Origin: Synechococcus sp. AG-679-D13
GTDB taxonomy: Bacteria; Cyanobacteriota; Cyanobacteriia; PCC-6307; Cyanobiaceae
NCBI GenBank assembly: GCA_003210735.1
Contig: QCUM01000024.1
Coordinates: 1-32,920 of the forward strand
Reading direction: 5' to 3'
DNA length: 32,920 nucleotides
The notes beneath the pieces are model-generated. The model saw only the letters and a list, made by a program, of their open reading frames with translations. It did not search any database and was not told where the DNA came from. The translations under genes were made by a program, and so were the position numbers. Shown one piece after another: positions 9,162 to 16,743 of the stretch (the first letter of the stretch is position 1; each line of letters opens with the position of its first letter).

Positions 9162-9457
9162 TGCAGGATTCCAATATCGAGGTGAATACCCGCAAGCCGT
9201 TCAGTGGCATGCGGGTGTTGGTGGCCCTGGCCATCGGCCTGACCTTGGGCTGTGCGTTGGCTTACTTCTTCAAGGTTCTGATCGACAACAGTCCGGCGGA
9301 GGTGGACCTGCGCAGGATGCGGCTTTTTTACCTGATGGTGATCAGCTCCGGCGGACTGGCCGGTTTTGCGATCGAAACCATGCGGCAGTTGCAGGAAGAA
9401 GCCACCGATCCGATGTATCGCCCTAAAAATCCCTACCGGGGAAGGCGGCGGCTCTGA
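9161..9457 (+). CDS. Small two-helix membrane protein coupled to the RND pump
   Basis: A 98-residue protein with two predicted membrane helices (about 17-38, MRVLVALAIGLTLGCALAYF, and about 54-70, LFYLMVISSGGLAGFAI) joined by a short polar loop. It has a charged cytoplasm-like tail ending RPKNPYRGRRRL. The ATG shares its A with the last base of the pump stop (TGATG), so translation is probably coupled. I do not recognise the family. The position and topology make an accessory subunit of the pump plausible, by analogy with small RND-associated proteins such as AcrZ, but there is no sequence similarity I can claim. No promoter is visible between the genes. Confidence 0.8.
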   Translation: MQDSNIEVNTRKPFSGMRVLVALAIGLTLGCALAYFFKVLIDNSPAEVDLRRMRLFYLMVISSGGLAGFAIETMRQLQEEATDPMYRPKNPYRGRRRL

Positions 9458-9465
9458 TGCCATCA

Positions 9466-9492
9466 ACCAAGCCACCTTTTCGGTGGCTTGGT
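9466..9492. terminator. Hairpin between convergent RND operon and pgm
   Basis: Perfect 11-bp stem ACCAAGCCACC / GGTGGCTTGGT with a 5-nt loop, placed between the stop of the small membrane gene (9457) and the stop of pgm (9523). There is no clear T-tract on either side, so it is a possible bidirectional terminator or RNA-stabilising hairpin rather than a textbook one. Confidence 0.55.
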
Positions 9493-9522
9493 GTCATCAA
9501 GGTCAGATCAGGTGATAACTGA

Positions 9523-11181
9523 TCAGGTAATGACGGTGGGACGATCCATGCCGGTGCGCTGCTGAACTTCCGCCAGGTCGTTGATGGCACTGATCATCTC
9601 GCCCAGTGCGATCTGGGGATCCTGGTTCAGGTCGCCGGTGTTGGGTACGTAGCTCTCCAGATAGATCCGGATCGTGGCCCCCTTGGTCCCGGTTCCGGAG
9701 AGTCGCACGATCACCCGGCTGCCGTCCTCCAGCAGGATGCGCAGACCCTGGCCCGAAGTAACCGAACCATCGACGGGGTCGGTGTAGCTGAAGTTGTCGG
9801 CTTCGCTGATGCTGCGTCCGGCAAAGGCCTGGCCGACCAAACTGGGCAACATGGATTCGAGGCGGTCGTACAGCTCATGGGCTGCTTCGCTGGCGACGGC
9901 CTCGTAGTCGTGACGGCAGTAATAGTGGCGACCAAAGCGACTCCAGTGCTCCGCCATGATCTCGGCAACGCTGCAGCGTCGCTTGGCCAGGATCTGCAGC
10001 CAGAACAGCACGGCCCACAGACCGTCCTTCTCGCGCACGTGATTGCTGCCTGTGCCGAAGCTTTCTTCTCCGCAAAGGGTGATTTCACCCGCATCGAGCA
10101 GGTTGCCGAAGAACTTCCAACCGGTGGGAGTTTCAAAGCAGTTGATGCCCAGCTCTTTTGCAACCACATCCACTGCGGAGCTGGTGGGCATGGAGCGCGC
10201 TACACCGGCAAGCCCGCCGGCATAGGCGGGGGCCAGGGTGGCGTTGGCGGTGAGAACGGCGAGGCTGTCGCTGGGGTTCACAAAGCAATGCCGACCCAGG
10301 ATCATGTTCCGGTCGCCATCTCCGTCGCAGGCAGCACCGAAACGGTAGTCATCACCTTTGAGCAGTAGATCGGCCAGTTCGTGGGCGTAGGTGAGGTTGG
10401 GATCGGGATGGCCCTTGCCGAAATCCTCCAGCGGAACGCCGTTGCGAACACTTCCAGCAGGTGCCCCCAGAAGGTCCTCGAACACCCGGCTGGCATAGGG
10501 GCCCGTCACGGCGTGCATGGCATCAAAGGCCAGGGGGAAGTCGTCGCGGATCAGGTCCCTGATCTGATCAAAGTCAAACAGCTTCTGCATCAACGCCACG
10601 AAGTCGTCCACACCGTCGATCACGTCCACCTGCATCGCGCCGAGGCTGTGGGCACCGGGAGCATCGATCGGGATGGCCGGAGCCTCGACGATTGAATAGT
10701 GCTCCAGAGTCTGGGTGCAGCTGAAAACTGCATCGGTGAAGGAGGCAGGTGTGGGGCCGCCGTTAGCGCCATTCACCTTCACGCCAAAATCACCATCCGG
10801 CCCGCCGGGGTTGTGGGAGGCGGAGAGGATGATGCCTCCAATGGCCTGGCGCTGACGAATCAGGTTGGAGGCGGCGGGAGTGGAGAGAATTCCTGAGCTG
10901 GCAACGATCACCTTGCTGAGGCCGTGGGCTGCCCCCATGCGCAGAATCACATCAATGGCGCGCCGATTGCCGTAGCGACCATCTCCTCCGAGCACCAAGG
11001 TGCCGCCCTGCACACCGGGAAGTGTGCGAAACACCGCTTCAATAAAACTTTCCAGGTAGTTCGGTTGTTCGAACTGTCGGCTGCTCTTACGGAGGCCAGA
11101 AGTGCCGGGCTTCTGATCTGTGAAAGGGGTGTCGAGTCTGACCAGGTGCTGGGTCGGATCCACGGCGGCCGAGGTGGTCAT
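9523..11181 (-). CDS. pgm: Phosphoglucomutase (alpha-D-glucose phosphate-specific)
   Basis: Interconverts glucose 1-phosphate and glucose 6-phosphate, feeding glycogen, sucrose and cell-wall precursor synthesis. Diagnostic sites: KPGTSGLRK near the N-terminus, the phosphoserine loop SASHNPGG (phosphorylated Ser about 122), the Mg loop DGDGDR (about 286-291), the sugar-binding GEESFG (about 371-376) and the C-terminal phosphate-binding RLSGTGTKGATIR. The pattern and the roughly 550-residue length match the eukaryote-like PGM1 group found in cyanobacteria. The frame also offers GTG at 11184 directly before the ATG at 11181; I prefer the ATG. It is convergent with the RND operon and divergent from a 38-codon ORF and a small hypothetical gene. 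Confidence 0.95.
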   Translation of the reverse strand: MTTSAAVDPTQHLVRLDTPFTDQKPGTSGLRKSSRQFEQPNYLESFIEAVFRTLPGVQGGTLVLGGDGRYGNRRAIDVILRMGAAHGLSKVIVASSGILSTPAASNLIRQRQAIGGIILSASHNPGGPDGDFGVKVNGANGGPTPASFTDAVFSCTQTLEHYSIVEAPAIPIDAPGAHSLGAMQVDVIDGVDDFVALMQKLFDFDQIRDLIRDDFPLAFDAMHAVTGPYASRVFEDLLGAPAGSVRNGVPLEDFGKGHPDPNLTYAHELADLLLKGDDYRFGAACDGDGDRNMILGRHCFVNPSDSLAVLTANATLAPAYAGGLAGVARSMPTSSAVDVVAKELGINCFETPTGWKFFGNLLDAGEITLCGEESFGTGSNHVREKDGLWAVLFWLQILAKRRCSVAEIMAEHWSRFGRHYYCRHDYEAVASEAAHELYDRLESMLPSLVGQAFAGRSISEADNFSYTDPVDGSVTSGQGLRILLEDGSRVIVRLSGTGTKGATIRIYLESYVPNTGDLNQDPQIALGEMISAINDLAEVQQRTGMDRPTVIT

Positions 11182-11213
11182 CACAGGGGATAGTTTGATG
11201 AAGTCACCTAAAC

Positions 11214-11330
11214 ATGAAAATCCTGTTTCTTCCTGTTGGTTGCGACCAGTTCAAGACCCCTTGGCTGCCTGATTTCAGCACCGTTGCCAAGCTGCAGGAT
11301 GAAGGCGGTTGGTCAACCGCGCTTTTTTAA
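11214..11330 (+). CDS. Possible 38-residue small protein
   Basis: An ATG-started ORF of 38 codons in the gap between pgm and the next gene. It begins MKILFLPVGCDQFKTPW and ends GGWSTALF, then TAA at 11328-11330. The composition is protein-like (hydrophobic start, two tryptophans, no low complexity) and the stop is 7 nt before the ATG of the 79-residue gene, so the two could be translated together. I know no family. It may also be a chance ORF or the relic of a longer gene, since MKILFLPVG resembles the start of a Rossmann-type protein. Confidence 0.35.
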   Translation: MKILFLPVGCDQFKTPWLPDFSTVAKLQDEGGWSTALF

Positions 11331-11336
11331 ATCACC

Positions 11337-11576
11337 ATGGACGTCAACCATCCCGGCTCAAAACCCCTGACCGAGGATCAGATCGCATTGCTGGAGACGT
11401 TTCGCAGCAAAGTGGAGTCTCGAATCAGCAGCCATGGCATGACGGCTGCTGATGTTCAGAGTTTTGTTGATGAGATCAAACGCCATCCCGAAGTGAGCAC
11501 GGCGCTGCTGGAGGAGATCCGCAAGGAGGTGGGTCAGCTGATGCAGGGTCAGCGGTTCAGCTTCGACTTCGACTGA
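11337..11576 (+). CDS. Hypothetical 79-residue helical protein
   Basis: A small soluble protein without signal peptide or membrane segment. Most of it is predictably helical, with acidic and basic residues alternating (LTEDQIALLETFRSKVESR, then AADVQSFVDEIKRHPEV and LLEEIRKEVGQL). It ends with an acidic/aromatic tail, RFSFDFD. The last 28 bp overlap the convergent exported-protein gene. I do not recognise a family; a structural or regulatory partner protein is possible, but there is no direct clue. Confidence 0.65.
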   Translation: MDVNHPGSKPLTEDQIALLETFRSKVESRISSHGMTAADVQSFVDEIKRHPEVSTALLEEIRKEVGQLMQGQRFSFDFD

Positions 11577-11923
11577 TTTCGTTTTGCTGGCTTTGCGCAG
11601 CTTGTGGTGATTCGGCGTGCGGGTTCGTCGATGGCATCGCGACGTCGATAATCGTTATTCACAGCTACGCGACTCTCTTCCAGCAACGTCCAGACAAGGT
11701 CTTTGCAGATGCCAGGGAGAGATGGATGATCCATCAGGGGGTCTGCCATGTCTCTCGTCAGCTTGCAGGTTTCAGGACTGTTTTCCCTTGAGCAGTCAAA
11801 AGCTGCGCGCTGGATGGCCCGAAGTTCATCCTGCCGTGGCCAGGAGGGCTGCTCTTCCACTGCGAAGGCTGGGCTGGCCAGGATCCCCAGCAGGATCGTT
11901 TGCGTTGCGAGAGAGAATTTCAT
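11549..11923 (-). CDS. Exported hypothetical protein (124 residues)
   Basis: I chose the ATG at 11923 because it begins with a clear signal peptide (MKFSLATQTILLGILASPAFA, cleavage expected near residue 21). The open frame extends upstream to 12037, but that part overlaps the start of the opposing P-loop gene and spoils the signal. The mature part contains DELRAIQRAAFDCSRENSPETC and LPGICKDLVWTLLEESR, with conserved-looking cysteines that could form disulfides after export, and a basic tail (KPAKRNQSKSKLNR). It looks like a small periplasmic protein; the function is unknown. Confidence 0.7.
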   Translation of the reverse strand: MKFSLATQTILLGILASPAFAVEEQPSWPRQDELRAIQRAAFDCSRENSPETCKLTRDMADPLMDHPSLPGICKDLVWTLLEESRVAVNNDYRRRDAIDEPARRITTSCAKPAKRNQSKSKLNR

Positions 11924-12021
11924 CAGTGCATTCTGGGCCGAAGGTTTGCTGCCAAACAAAAGAGCTGCATCAATCCCCGTAATCCCTGAGGTGATTAAAT
12001 AATGGTTGAAGACGATGTGGA

Positions 12022-12693
12022 ATGCCAAAAAAGTCAAAGAACAACAAAAAACGATTGGTAGTTATTGCAGGTCCGTCCTGTAGTGGTAAATCTTGGCTCA
12101 TTCAACAAATTCGATCGGGAAGTCCTTCGAAATTTGCGAGTTCGGTTCAAAGAAAATGTAAAATAAAGGGGCGCGTCCTTGGAAATAGGCTTCGACTCTC
12201 TGCGCTTCGCAAAGACTGGAACGCTTGTGAAGCGGGAAAAATCCAGAAGCGTCTCGATCGAGGTGGTTATCTTCATTTCGATGTAACAGGCAGGCAACAA
12301 CGGCTGAAGCGGAGGATTCTTAAAGAGTTGATGCAGAATGCTGATCAAGTTATTGTTTTGAATATTGTTATTGGTTTCGAACAGTGGATTGAGGTTAATA
12401 CATTGCGAAGAGATCAAGACCCTGAATGCTCGATCAGTTCTTTTGTTAAAGCGATGCTCAAATTGAATGCCAGAGATCCTTTAGCGGCGCGAAGGTGCTA
12501 CACCTACGCCTTTAATCGCTGGGAGCAATACTTGGAGTTGTCTCCCTTGTTCAAGTGGTTGACCATCGAATCACGTCAAGCGAAGTTCATTGAGCAAGCT
12601 GATCGGGATCGGCTGGGCCTTGTGAAATTAACGCCACTGCAGCTGGCTTGGCTGAAAATTCGCTTTGCTTTTCTTCTTGCCAAAGTGTCTTGA
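12022..12693 (+). CDS. P-loop NTPase/kinase-like protein of unknown function
   Basis: A 223-residue protein with a basic N-terminus and a clear Walker A motif GPSCSGKS (17-24) preceded by the usual beta strand (RLVVIA). Later a GGYLHFDVTGR segment (about 81-91) and a strand NADQVIVLNIVIGFEQW (about 106-122) fit a nucleoside- or small-molecule-kinase-like fold, with arginines nearby (LRRDQDP) for phosphate contact. I see no lid or base motif that would name a substrate. The DNA is much more A+T-rich than the flanking core genes, suggesting acquisition by transfer. It is divergent from the exported-protein gene and stands alone on its strand, with 60 bp before the next gene. Confidence 0.68.
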   Translation: MPKKSKNNKKRLVVIAGPSCSGKSWLIQQIRSGSPSKFASSVQRKCKIKGRVLGNRLRLSALRKDWNACEAGKIQKRLDRGGYLHFDVTGRQQRLKRRILKELMQNADQVIVLNIVIGFEQWIEVNTLRRDQDPECSISSFVKAMLKLNARDPLAARRCYTYAFNRWEQYLELSPLFKWLTIESRQAKFIEQADRDRLGLVKLTPLQLAWLKIRFAFLLAKVS

Positions 12694-12753
12694 TTAATTT
12701 TGTTGATTGATGTTGTTCAAGATGTTTCAACCCTCTATGGTGATCTTCCTTAA

Positions 12754-13167
12754 ATGGGAAGCGAGACTGGTTTGAGTTTGCAAGGATTCAAAGGCCTCTA
12801 TCTGCAGTCGACTGGGCATCCCCATTGCTTTTCATTCGTTACATACACGCCACAATCAAGGGATCAAATGATCGCCTCAGGCGACCTTGATGAGGATGTT
12901 GAATATATCAATCCTGTGGTGTTGGATTTTCTGTTGTTTATCTCCGAAGTCGTGCTGGTTCTGCCTTCGTCTATTCCCTGTCCCATCGGGTATGACGACG
13001 TCACTGTTCGATGGGCTCGTCAGCGTGGCCATGGCGTCCAGCATGAGTATTTGATTCAAGTGAATCGGGACGCCTGGGACGATTCAAAGCAGTTGGTTCT
13101 CCACCGGATGCAGTCCGTTCTTTCGAGTGAATACTGGAATGGATCTCGGCTCGCAGAGCCGACCTAG
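12754..13167 (+). CDS. Hypothetical protein (137 residues)
   Basis: A soluble-looking protein without signal peptide. A moderately hydrophobic central stretch (VVLDFLLFISEVVLVLPSSI, about 55-74) may be a buried helix or a weak membrane segment. The C-terminal half is polar with several Trp, His and Arg residues (VRWARQRGHGVQHEYLIQV). I do not recognise a family. It lies in the A+T-rich block between the P-loop gene and another unknown, all on the plus strand; co-transcription is possible but gaps of about 60 bp leave it open. Confidence 0.55.
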   Translation: MGSETGLSLQGFKGLYLQSTGHPHCFSFVTYTPQSRDQMIASGDLDEDVEYINPVVLDFLLFISEVVLVLPSSIPCPIGYDDVTVRWARQRGHGVQHEYLIQVNRDAWDDSKQLVLHRMQSVLSSEYWNGSRLAEPT

Positions 13168-13229
13168 GTCGCTGCCTTCGGTGTTGCTCTGAAGACTGGT
13201 TACGATTGGAAGAGCTGAAGACTTAGGCC

Positions 13230-13793
13230 ATGTCTTTCGAGCTCGCTTACCAGGGTGAATGCTCTGTTGTTGAGTCGTTTCGATCGAAGGATCATCTTGG
13301 TAATGATGATTTTCCAGCACGGATGGATGCTCTCGCCGATGAGATGCAAGGCCTATATCAACAAATGATTCTCTGCCGGCAGAAGATGGAGGAGTTGGCA
13401 CAGCAGGCAGTCAAACAATCTTCTCCTGAGAATGTTTCTGTTGTGTTTTCACCAGGTGGTGATGTTGAGGTGGATGATGAGTCTGTCGACATCACTGATT
13501 CCTGGTGGGATCAAGCTTCTAGTGATCAAACTTTTCAAGATCAATCGATTCGTGAATGGTGTGAATCGGGTTGGTGCCTCCAGCGCCGCACGCGAAGAAA
13601 GGGTCGGTACTCCTTGAAGGTGGCTGAAGGCTGGGATTTTCACCTGGAGAACTTGGAATGGAAGGATGATTGTTTGGTTTACGACGGTGAGCGGGTTGAA
13701 AATGATTATGAAGGCAGTCAGTGTGTTGAGCAGATTGTTCAATTGAAATTTCCTTCATGCCCTGCTTTCCCTGATCACATCAATCTTGAATAA
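13230..13793 (+). CDS. Hypothetical protein (187 residues), acidic
   Basis: An unrecognised protein. Residues about 28-65 form a predicted amphipathic helix (ALADEMQGLYQQMILCRQKM and onward) that could be a coiled coil. An acidic linker (VEVDDESVDITDSWWDQ) follows, then a Trp- and Cys-containing domain (EWCESGWCLQRRTRRKGRY, then AEGWDFHLENLEWKDD) that looks beta-rich. There is no signal peptide. Its stop lies 13 bp before the preferred ATG of the next exported-protein gene, suggesting one transcript. The layout, helix plus small Trp-rich domain, suggests an interaction protein; that is inference only. Confidence 0.6.
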   Translation: MSFELAYQGECSVVESFRSKDHLGNDDFPARMDALADEMQGLYQQMILCRQKMEELAQQAVKQSSPENVSVVFSPGGDVEVDDESVDITDSWWDQASSDQTFQDQSIREWCESGWCLQRRTRRKGRYSLKVAEGWDFHLENLEWKDDCLVYDGERVENDYEGSQCVEQIVQLKFPSCPAFPDHINLE

Positions 13794-13806
13794 GGTTGAT
13801 CTCCGG

Positions 13807-14307
13807 ATGATGACCTTTGTACGGAGCACGCTCACTTCGTTTTTGGCTGCCTGCGCTGTTGCATTCCCAGTTTCAGCTAAACCACTGCCTTTGGTTTGCG
13901 AGCTTACGAGTGAGGAGGTTCCCGGTATTCAGATTCGTTTGGTGGAACGAACACCGCTGGCCCTAAGAGGTGAGTTGTTTCAGAACAACAAGAGCCTTGG
14001 AATCTTTCAGACAGGACAAACGAAGGGCTACAGCGGTGCGTGGTGGTCATTTGATGACCGTAGGAGTTACGTCCGTGGAAAAGCTGTTTTATTCAAAGAC
14101 GATTCGATCTGGAATCCCCAGCGGAGCTCTCCACGGCCTTCGACAACAAACAGGGTCCTTTTTGTTGGCCTGGATTCAAACCTTTGGTTTTGGAATGATT
14201 CTGATACGCAGGTCCAATACCGAATCAATCGAAATTTGCTGCGGGCATCGGCTGGTTTTTGGTCAATCTCTGAACAATGTCTGGGTGGTCGGATGATGCG
14301 GGGATGA
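13807..14307 (+). CDS. Exported hypothetical protein (166 residues)
   Basis: A secreted or periplasmic protein. I chose the ATG at 13807 (a second ATG follows at 13810) because it gives a standard signal peptide ending PVSAKP near residue 25; the frame also opens at a TTG at 13786 inside the previous gene. The mature part is beta-rich (IQIRLVERTPLALRGELF, WWSFDDRRSYVRGKAVLF) with two cysteines that may pair. It ends with SISEQCLGGRMMRG. I do not recognise the family. The gene closely follows the 187-residue unknown, in the same orientation. Confidence 0.62.
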   Translation: MMTFVRSTLTSFLAACAVAFPVSAKPLPLVCELTSEEVPGIQIRLVERTPLALRGELFQNNKSLGIFQTGQTKGYSGAWWSFDDRRSYVRGKAVLFKDDSIWNPQRSSPRPSTTNRVLFVGLDSNLWFWNDSDTQVQYRINRNLLRASAGFWSISEQCLGGRMMRG

Positions 14308-14642
14308 AATCAAAATCCTCTCTAATGAATGATCGCGGCGGCCAATATATCGGTTATCAATATAAGCTCAGAAGAATTCGATCCGAGATTATGGGAGTAA
14401 CGGGCATAAATAAATCAAGTACATGTGCTGATTATTTAGTTATTAAAAATTAGTTTTGCAATTGGTTTAAAAGTCTACGAGCGTACTTTGGGTAAATGTT
14501 GAAGAGTCTTTGAAAATTTTGATTTTTTTGGGTATTTGCAGCGTTGTTTCGTGGTTTAGGTATTAATTGGTATGTCTGGGTTCGACTCAGTCAATTGATT
14601 GCTTGGTTCTGCTGATGGTTGAGTGTGAACAGCCGGAGTGAT
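14308..14642. other. A+T-rich stretch with no convincing gene
   Basis: About 335 bp with strikingly low GC and runs of T (for example near 14519-14530). The only start-to-stop frame of note is a 42-codon ORF at 14325-14453 on the plus strand (starting MNDRGGQYIGYQ). It has no ribosome binding site or protein-like pattern that convinces me. I see no RNA gene or hairpin that could be called. Confidence 0.5.
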
Positions 14643-14798
14643 TTACTGAATTGGGCAGGACGTCGCTGCGCCACGAGCCACAGACATGCCATTGCGCTTG
14701 GATACGCCGATGGCTTGGAAGCTCTTGAACCATCTTTCGACAGCTTCTCGTTCCTCTTCGTTGCACCGGCTAAGCGCTGCTTTCAACTTGGAATCCAT
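14643..14798 (-). CDS. Small hypothetical protein (51 residues)
   Basis: An ATG-started 51-codon ORF with a convincing amphipathic, charged helix at the start (MDSKLKAALSRCNEEEREAV), then RWFKSFQAIGVSKRNG and a short tail ending ATSCPIQ. The two opposite-strand ORFs across the same bases have much less protein-like composition, so I take the minus strand as the coding one. There are no neighbours on its strand within several hundred bases. Function unknown; conservation in relatives would decide whether it is real. Confidence 0.45.
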   Translation of the reverse strand: MDSKLKAALSRCNEEEREAVERWFKSFQAIGVSKRNGMSVARGAATSCPIQ

Positions 14799-15054
14799 GA
14801 CCCAAACCTATTTCGGCAATATTGACGATGAAGGCTTGGGTGGGGTGCTGAATCGGTCACCGTGCGGTGTGCAAAATGCAGCTCCCCATAGGTTTTTGAG
14901 CATTTTTGCTTAGCCAAGACGTGGGCTTGTCGCGTCGATCCTGCCGGATGGTTGTTTTGTGCAGCCTCCATCGGGCAGGGCGGTTATCTCGTCTGAGCCG
15001 GCTCTTGAGGTCTCCTTCTCACTCCTTAAGGTCGCAACAGTGTTTGACCTTGCC

Positions 15055-15324
15055 ATGACTGAGCAGAGCGCTTCCAGCCCGGACTCAAAGCCCAAGAAAT
15101 CCTGCGCTGGCAAGCAGAAGGCGATGCTTGCTTATGGGGTGATTCAGATCTCGGCCACCGTTGTCTCCGCGATCTCCCTTGCTGCGATCGCCTTTGGCCT
15201 CTGTGCTGTGGAGCAAGAGAGCAAAGCTTTTAACGGATGTGTCGAGGAGGTCATTGCAGCAGGTCGTACTAATGCCCAAGCCGTTCGCTATTGCAATGGA
15301 GGTCGGGTACCGAAGGGTAAGTGA
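15055..15324 (+). CDS. Small single-helix membrane protein (89 residues)
   Basis: I chose the ATG at 15055 (MTEQSASSPDSKPKKSC); the frame is open upstream to 14959, but those codons look non-coding. A polar, lysine-rich N-terminal segment of about 25 residues is followed by one long hydrophobic segment (AYGVIQISATVVSAISLAAIAFGLC, about 26-50). The C-terminal domain carries CVEEVIAAGRTNAQAVRYCNGG, in which two cysteines bracket a helix and could form a disulfide on the outer side. Family not recognised. A probable terminator follows 44 bp after the stop. Confidence 0.65.
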   Translation: MTEQSASSPDSKPKKSCAGKQKAMLAYGVIQISATVVSAISLAAIAFGLCAVEQESKAFNGCVEEVIAAGRTNAQAVRYCNGGRVPKGK

Positions 15325-15367
15325 TTTGATTCATTCACTGAAGAGTTGGATTCAATCCTTCATGTTC

Positions 15368-15395
15368 AGGAGGGAGTCACTCTTCCTCCTTTTTT
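15368..15395 (+). terminator. Probable terminator of the 89-residue membrane-protein gene
   Basis: Imperfect stem AGGAGGGAGT / ACTCTTCCTCCT (two unpaired bases) followed by a run of T, located between the stop at 15324 and the 3' end of the convergent gene at 15402. Confidence 0.6.
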
Positions 15396-15401
15396 GTGTC
15401 T

Positions 15402-16565
15402 TCAGGCGAAATCCAAATTTTCTGATGTCAGATCAGGAGTGCCTTTGAGGATGGCAATGATGCCACCATCGCCAAAGCCTTTGTCTGCTCCATTTTCTTT
15501 GAAGTAGAGACCTCCTTTCTTCTGGTCATAGAGGAAATCGAAGTCTTGCTTGGCGAGTTTCTTTTTGACCTTTTTCTTGTTCTTGCCAATAGCGAAGGTG
15601 GCAGAGCTATCGATGCCGAAGCTATCAGTATCGATTTCAAGAGTGTCGGTTGAGGGGTTGAAGTTAGTGATTTTGTCTGCTGATTTTTTGTTGAATTTAA
15701 GGGGTAAGGCTATTGTTTTGATCGATGTTTCATTTTGATTGTCATTAGGAGAGTAATTCCCGTTAGGTAAAATCGTTGGCAGATCATATTTGCTTTCGGT
15801 CAATAATTCATAAAGGGCACTGTCTCTGTCTTTGATTTTATTTGCGGTATTCAGTTCCCATTCGTCAGATATAGCCGTGCCTCGATCAGGCTGGTCATCG
15901 CAAACTTTGTCAAAATCCATGCAAGAATAATCTTGGCCTCCTAAAAATGATGTTATTCCCCAGTAGATATATTCTGTCGCGATGCATTCCCATTCGCAAT
16001 CGTTGTTATAGCGTCGATACCAAGCCTCTTCTGGATAACCGCTCCTTGCATCATCGTTAATCTCACCCCTTGATCGTCGAACGGCATTGCTTAATAACGA
16101 AGTCTCTTCGCCTTCTGGCAACGAGTATTCCGCTAATCCAAAAGCCGAAGGATACGCAAAGCCATATCCTTGCTTCGTAATCATATGTAGAACCTCTTCG
16201 AGCGTTGCATCAAATCGATCAGAACCCTGTCGAAATCCTGAGCCTTCTGGCCTGATTTCATCGGTATAAAGTCGACTGTAATTAAAGTCATATTTCTCGG
16301 TAATTTTCCTGTATTTTGGCTCCAGCGTTTCTTCGCTTTGAAGAGTGGCGTTGATGATCATTCCTCCATTCCTTTTAATAAGTGCCCTTAGCACTTTGCT
16401 ATTGTCGACTTTGCCATTTTCGTCGTTATCTAAATATTGGTAGAGGATATTGGCCGTATGTTCCAGCTTATGTGTGGGGACGGAGGAGTCGGCGAATATG
16501 TTGAGCCCGAAAACATCTCTGTGCTGAGGCAAGTATTGAGACAGTTCATTTACGAATTGAGACAT
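15402..16565 (-). CDS. Probable secreted protein with C-terminal calcium-binding/secretion-like domain
   Basis: A 387-residue protein of two parts. Residues 1-280 hold an EF-hand-like loop at 46-57 (DNDENGKVDNSK, last coordinating position not acidic), the segment DATLEEVLHMITKQGYG (119-134) with an EE-x-x-H motif, and a cysteine cluster CEWECIATEYIYW (190-202) with further Cys at 215 and 222. This resembles an enzyme domain, perhaps metal-dependent, but I cannot name it. Residues 291-387 (KITNFNPSTDTLEID, a lysine-rich middle, GGLYFKENG and GFGDGGIIAILKG) resemble the C-terminal domain of cyanobacterial hemolysin-type calcium-binding proteins exported by type I secretion. No N-terminal signal peptide is visible, which fits that route. 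No secretion genes are nearby. The end is nearly duplicated in the neighbouring gene. Confidence 0.68.
   Translation of the reverse strand: MSQFVNELSQYLPQHRDVFGLNIFADSSVPTHKLEHTANILYQYLDNDENGKVDNSKVLRALIKRNGGMIINATLQSEETLEPKYRKITEKYDFNYSRLYTDEIRPEGSGFRQGSDRFDATLEEVLHMITKQGYGFAYPSAFGLAEYSLPEGEETSLLSNAVRRSRGEINDDARSGYPEEAWYRRYNNDCEWECIATEYIYWGITSFLGGQDYSCMDFDKVCDDQPDRGTAISDEWELNTANKIKDRDSALYELLTESKYDLPTILPNGNYSPNDNQNETSIKTIALPLKFNKKSADKITNFNPSTDTLEIDTDSFGIDSSATFAIGKNKKKVKKKLAKQDFDFLYDQKKGGLYFKENGADKGFGDGGIIAILKGTPDLTSENLDFA
15487..15626. repeat. 140-bp identical repeat, copy 1
   Basis: By eye this block matches 16829-16968 base for base in direct orientation. It encodes the lysine-rich centre of the C-terminal domain (AIGKNKKKVKKKLAKQ and flanks). 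Similarity continues on both sides with scattered differences, covering about 290 bp. Confidence 0.9.
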
Positions 16566-16664
16566 CTACTGCTTCTAAGGATTCCACCACAGCGTACAAG
16601 GCTTGTTGGAATTGAGCGCTTTATATCTAATGTTCTCTTTCTTCTCATCGGATCTACTCAGCCC

Positions 16665-16710
16665 CTCTCCACCCCATCCCCGCAGCGGATCCTTTGTCGG
16701 TCGAGTTTGC
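16665..16710. repeat. 46-bp direct repeat, copy A (duplicate of phospholipase 3' end)
   Basis: Identical to 17664-17709, which codes for the last residues of the phospholipase D-like gene. Here it stands alone between two genes. Read in the phospholipase frame it ends VERG then TGA, so even the stop position is kept four residues later. Confidence 0.92.
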
Positions 16711-16743
16711 AGTGGGTGACCAGAGCAGAGAGTGGGTGAATGC

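Noticed and set aside
14325..14453. 42-codon plus-strand ORF in the A+T-rich gap
   Set aside because: No ribosome binding site and no protein-like pattern strong enough to list as a gene.
14619..14913. Two overlapping plus-strand ORFs (68 and 75 codons)
   Set aside because: Poor protein-like composition and no start signal; the minus-strand 51-codon frame across the same bases is more convincing.
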